Below are positions 62,769 through 64,000 of a DNA stretch of 64,000 bases, piece after piece. A program made the translations under genes and the position numbers. Each line of letters opens with the position of its first letter. Position 1 is the first letter of the stretch. The notes under the pieces are model-generated. The model was not told the origin of the DNA. It was given only the letters and a program-made list of their open reading frames with translations, and did not search any database. Source of the stretch: JASJBU01 sp963797085 (GTDB lineage: Bacteria; Pseudomonadota; Gammaproteobacteria; Chromatiales; Chromatiaceae); assembly GCA_963797085.1 (NCBI GenBank), contig CAWCOA010000009.1:62001-126000 (forward strand), written 5' to 3'.

Positions 62769-63737
62769 ATGATAGTCGCAATCTTAGGAGGCACGGGGTA
62801 TGTAGGCAGCCATATTGCTGAAGCACTGCTAGCTGGTGGACACGAACCCCGCTTGCTGGTGAGACCTGGGAGCCAGAAGAAACTCTCCAGGCAAGAAACT
62901 AAGGAGTTAGTCATAGGTGACATCTCGAACTCTGTGGCCATGCAAGAACTTATGCACAACGTAGATGCCGTAATCTATTGCATAGGCACACTGAGAGAAT
63001 TCACGTTACAAGATATCACTTTCAAAAAACTTCAATTTGAGGGGGTTGTTCGTGCAGCGGGTATCGCTGCATCTCAGGGTGTTCGACGTTTCATACTCAT
63101 GAGCGCCAACGGCGTTGAACAGTCTTTGACCCGTTATCAACGCACTAAACTGGCTGCCGAGGCCCACCTACAAGGCCTGGACATAGACTGGACCATCTTT
63201 CGCCCGTCCGTGATTTTTGGCGATCCTCAGGGGCATCTCGAATTTGCTTCCATGCTGAAGCAGCAAATTATCGACTCGCCTCTTCCACTACCCCTTTTTT
63301 ACCAAGGCATATTACCCAGAAACCCAGGCGGATTTTACTTTTCTCCGGTGCATGTACAGGATGTAGCTGCAGCTTTTGTTGGCGCGCTGGAACGACCAGA
63401 GACCATTCGACAGTCCTACACCCTTGGCGGCCCAAATGATCTGAGCTGGAAACAGATACTCAACATACTTTGTGTGGTAAGCAGTAAACGCAAGTGGGTT
63501 CTACCTATGCCTGTCGCCGGACCTCGATTTGCCGCCACACTGTTAGATAAGTACAGCTGGTTTCCCATCAGCCGGGATCAGATTCGAATGCTGCTGGCTG
63601 GCAACACCTGTTCTGGTGATGAGATATTCAGCCTGTGCGGCATCGAACCAAAACCATTCAGTGAGGAGCATCTCCGGTATCTCAAACCTGATGTAAAGCT
63701 GCTGAATAAAGGTACCCAGAAACTCAGGGAAAACTAA
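62769..63737 (+). CDS. NAD(P)-binding oxidoreductase, complex I NDUFA9-like (atypical SDR)
   Basis: 322 residues, GGAG upstream of the ATG. Rossmann motif ILGGTGYVGSHIAEALLAGGHEPRLLVR; RRFILMSANGVEQSLTRYQRTKLAAEAHLQ provides the Tyr-x-x-x-Lys-like YQRTK; IFRPSVIFGDPQGHLEFASML. The pattern fits NDUFA9/SDR-a5-type proteins that bind NAD(P)H without classical catalysis, linked to quinone or membrane functions. It ends 1 nt before a DCC-family gene, so the two form an operon. Confidence 0.82.
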   Translation: MIVAILGGTGYVGSHIAEALLAGGHEPRLLVRPGSQKKLSRQETKELVIGDISNSVAMQELMHNVDAVIYCIGTLREFTLQDITFKKLQFEGVVRAAGIAASQGVRRFILMSANGVEQSLTRYQRTKLAAEAHLQGLDIDWTIFRPSVIFGDPQGHLEFASMLKQQIIDSPLPLPLFYQGILPRNPGGFYFSPVHVQDVAAAFVGALERPETIRQSYTLGGPNDLSWKQILNILCVVSSKRKWVLPMPVAGPRFAATLLDKYSWFPISRDQIRMLLAGNTCSGDEIFSLCGIEPKPFSEEHLRYLKPDVKLLNKGTQKLREN

Positions 63738-64000
63738 ATGAAGCATTATGAAAAATCCAACCAATGCAAACTCTCAGCACCCATAGTGTTCTATGATGGC
63801 GAGTGCCCCCTCTGCAGCGTGGAAATAAACCACTATCGCAGGCTTGACCGAGGGGACAACATCCACTGGGTTGATATCACCCAACAGCCAGAACTACTTG
63901 AGAAACATAACCTCACCCGGGAGCAGGCTATGCAGCAGCTGCATGTGCTTGACCAGGATCACCAATGGATGACCGGCAGTTATGGCTTCGCACTGATGTG
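63738..64000 (+). CDS. DCC-family thiol-disulfide oxidoreductase-like protein (partial)
   Basis: Begins directly after the NDUFA9-like gene and runs off the window. APIVFYDGECPLCSVEINHYRRLDR carries the DxxCxxC motif of the DUF393/DCC family, proposed to act in thiol redox chemistry, followed by HWVDITQQPELLEKHNLT and LDQDHQWMTGSYGFALM. 87 codons visible. Confidence 0.85.
   Translation, partial: MKHYEKSNQCKLSAPIVFYDGECPLCSVEINHYRRLDRGDNIHWVDITQQPELLEKHNLTREQAMQQLHVLDQDHQWMTGSYGFALM

Noticed and set aside
1..64000. tRNA, rRNA or riboswitch genes
   Set aside because: None recognised by eye on either strand; a covariance-model scan would be needed to exclude small or degenerate ones.

Overview
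This window looks like a chromosomal segment of a gammaproteobacterium, most likely a sulfur-oxidiser-like member of the Chromatiales/Sedimenticola/Thiodiazotropha range. That placement is inferred from gene content: class III PHA synthase (phaE-phaC), a methylcitrate cycle built on PrpD, an Rnf complex joined to a 2-oxoacid:ferredoxin oxidoreductase, and ovothiol genes. No rRNA or tRNA gene was seen, so there is no direct taxonomic marker. Core blocks are GC-rich; the accessory blocks at about 11.5-17.4 kb, 54-57 kb and 61-63 kb are more AT-rich and full of broken genes.

Layout. 0-4.6 kb: PHA storage genes, phaA-phaB (minus) divergent from phaE-phaC (plus). 4.9-11.5 kb: a heavy-metal efflux operon (His-rich small protein, TolC/CzcC-like, CusB/CzcB-like lipoprotein, and a CusA/CzcA-like pump broken by three single-base indels). 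12.2-17.3 kb: an AT-rich accessory island with a BrnT/BrnA toxin-antitoxin pair, a small caspase-fold-like protein, a run of decayed lipoprotein and membrane genes (one phospholipase A2-like), and a REP-like repeat that supplies the stop codon of two unrelated ORFs. 17.4-20.7 kb: two divergent, decayed surface or secreted repeat proteins (FG-GAP and PD40-type). 20.9-25.2 kb: ovothiol operon ovoA-ovoB and a PhyH-type dioxygenase. 25.3-26.1 kb: a dead RAYT (REP-associated transposase) element with clear inverted repeats. 26.2-27.7 kb: a large repetitive secreted protein with a peptidoglycan-binding domain. 28.0-34.4 kb: propionate catabolism (gntR-type regulator, prpB, prpC, prpD, and prpE) with three TGTCGACA palindromes placed like shared operators.

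34.7-50.1 kb is the most striking part: one unidirectional, translationally coupled operon. In transcription order it encodes KorA, KorB, an ~839-residue PFOR-like/ferredoxin protein, RnfB, an ~1530-residue PFOR-like protein, RnfC, RnfD, RnfG, RnfE, RnfA and a 56-residue membrane protein with a CxxCxxC motif. KorAB keeps an intact thiamine-diphosphate site. The two giant PFOR-like proteins appear to have lost theirs while keeping Fe-S motifs, which suggests a structural or electron-wiring role between KorAB and Rnf. A decayed ferredoxin-NADP-reductase-like remnant lies just upstream.

50.7-54.1 kb: an OmpA-like lipoprotein, an ExeA/GspA-like ATPase and a TPR/ankyrin protein. 54.1-57.0 kb: transposase remnants around an mscS channel gene. 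57.2-59.9 kb: a MerR-type regulator with a perfect TGTACA-type palindrome, decayed cyclopropane-fatty-acid synthase, VOC and chalcone-isomerase-like genes, and a short LOV photoreceptor. 60-64 kb: an outer-membrane DUF2141/MipA protein, an uncharacterised protein, an NDUFA9-like oxidoreductase and a partial DCC-family protein.

Many conserved genes (the RND pump, prpB, prpE, gntR, both giant PFOR-like genes) carry single-base indels, each of which restores an intact frame if corrected. This is either genome erosion or an indel-prone assembly; the sequence alone cannot decide.
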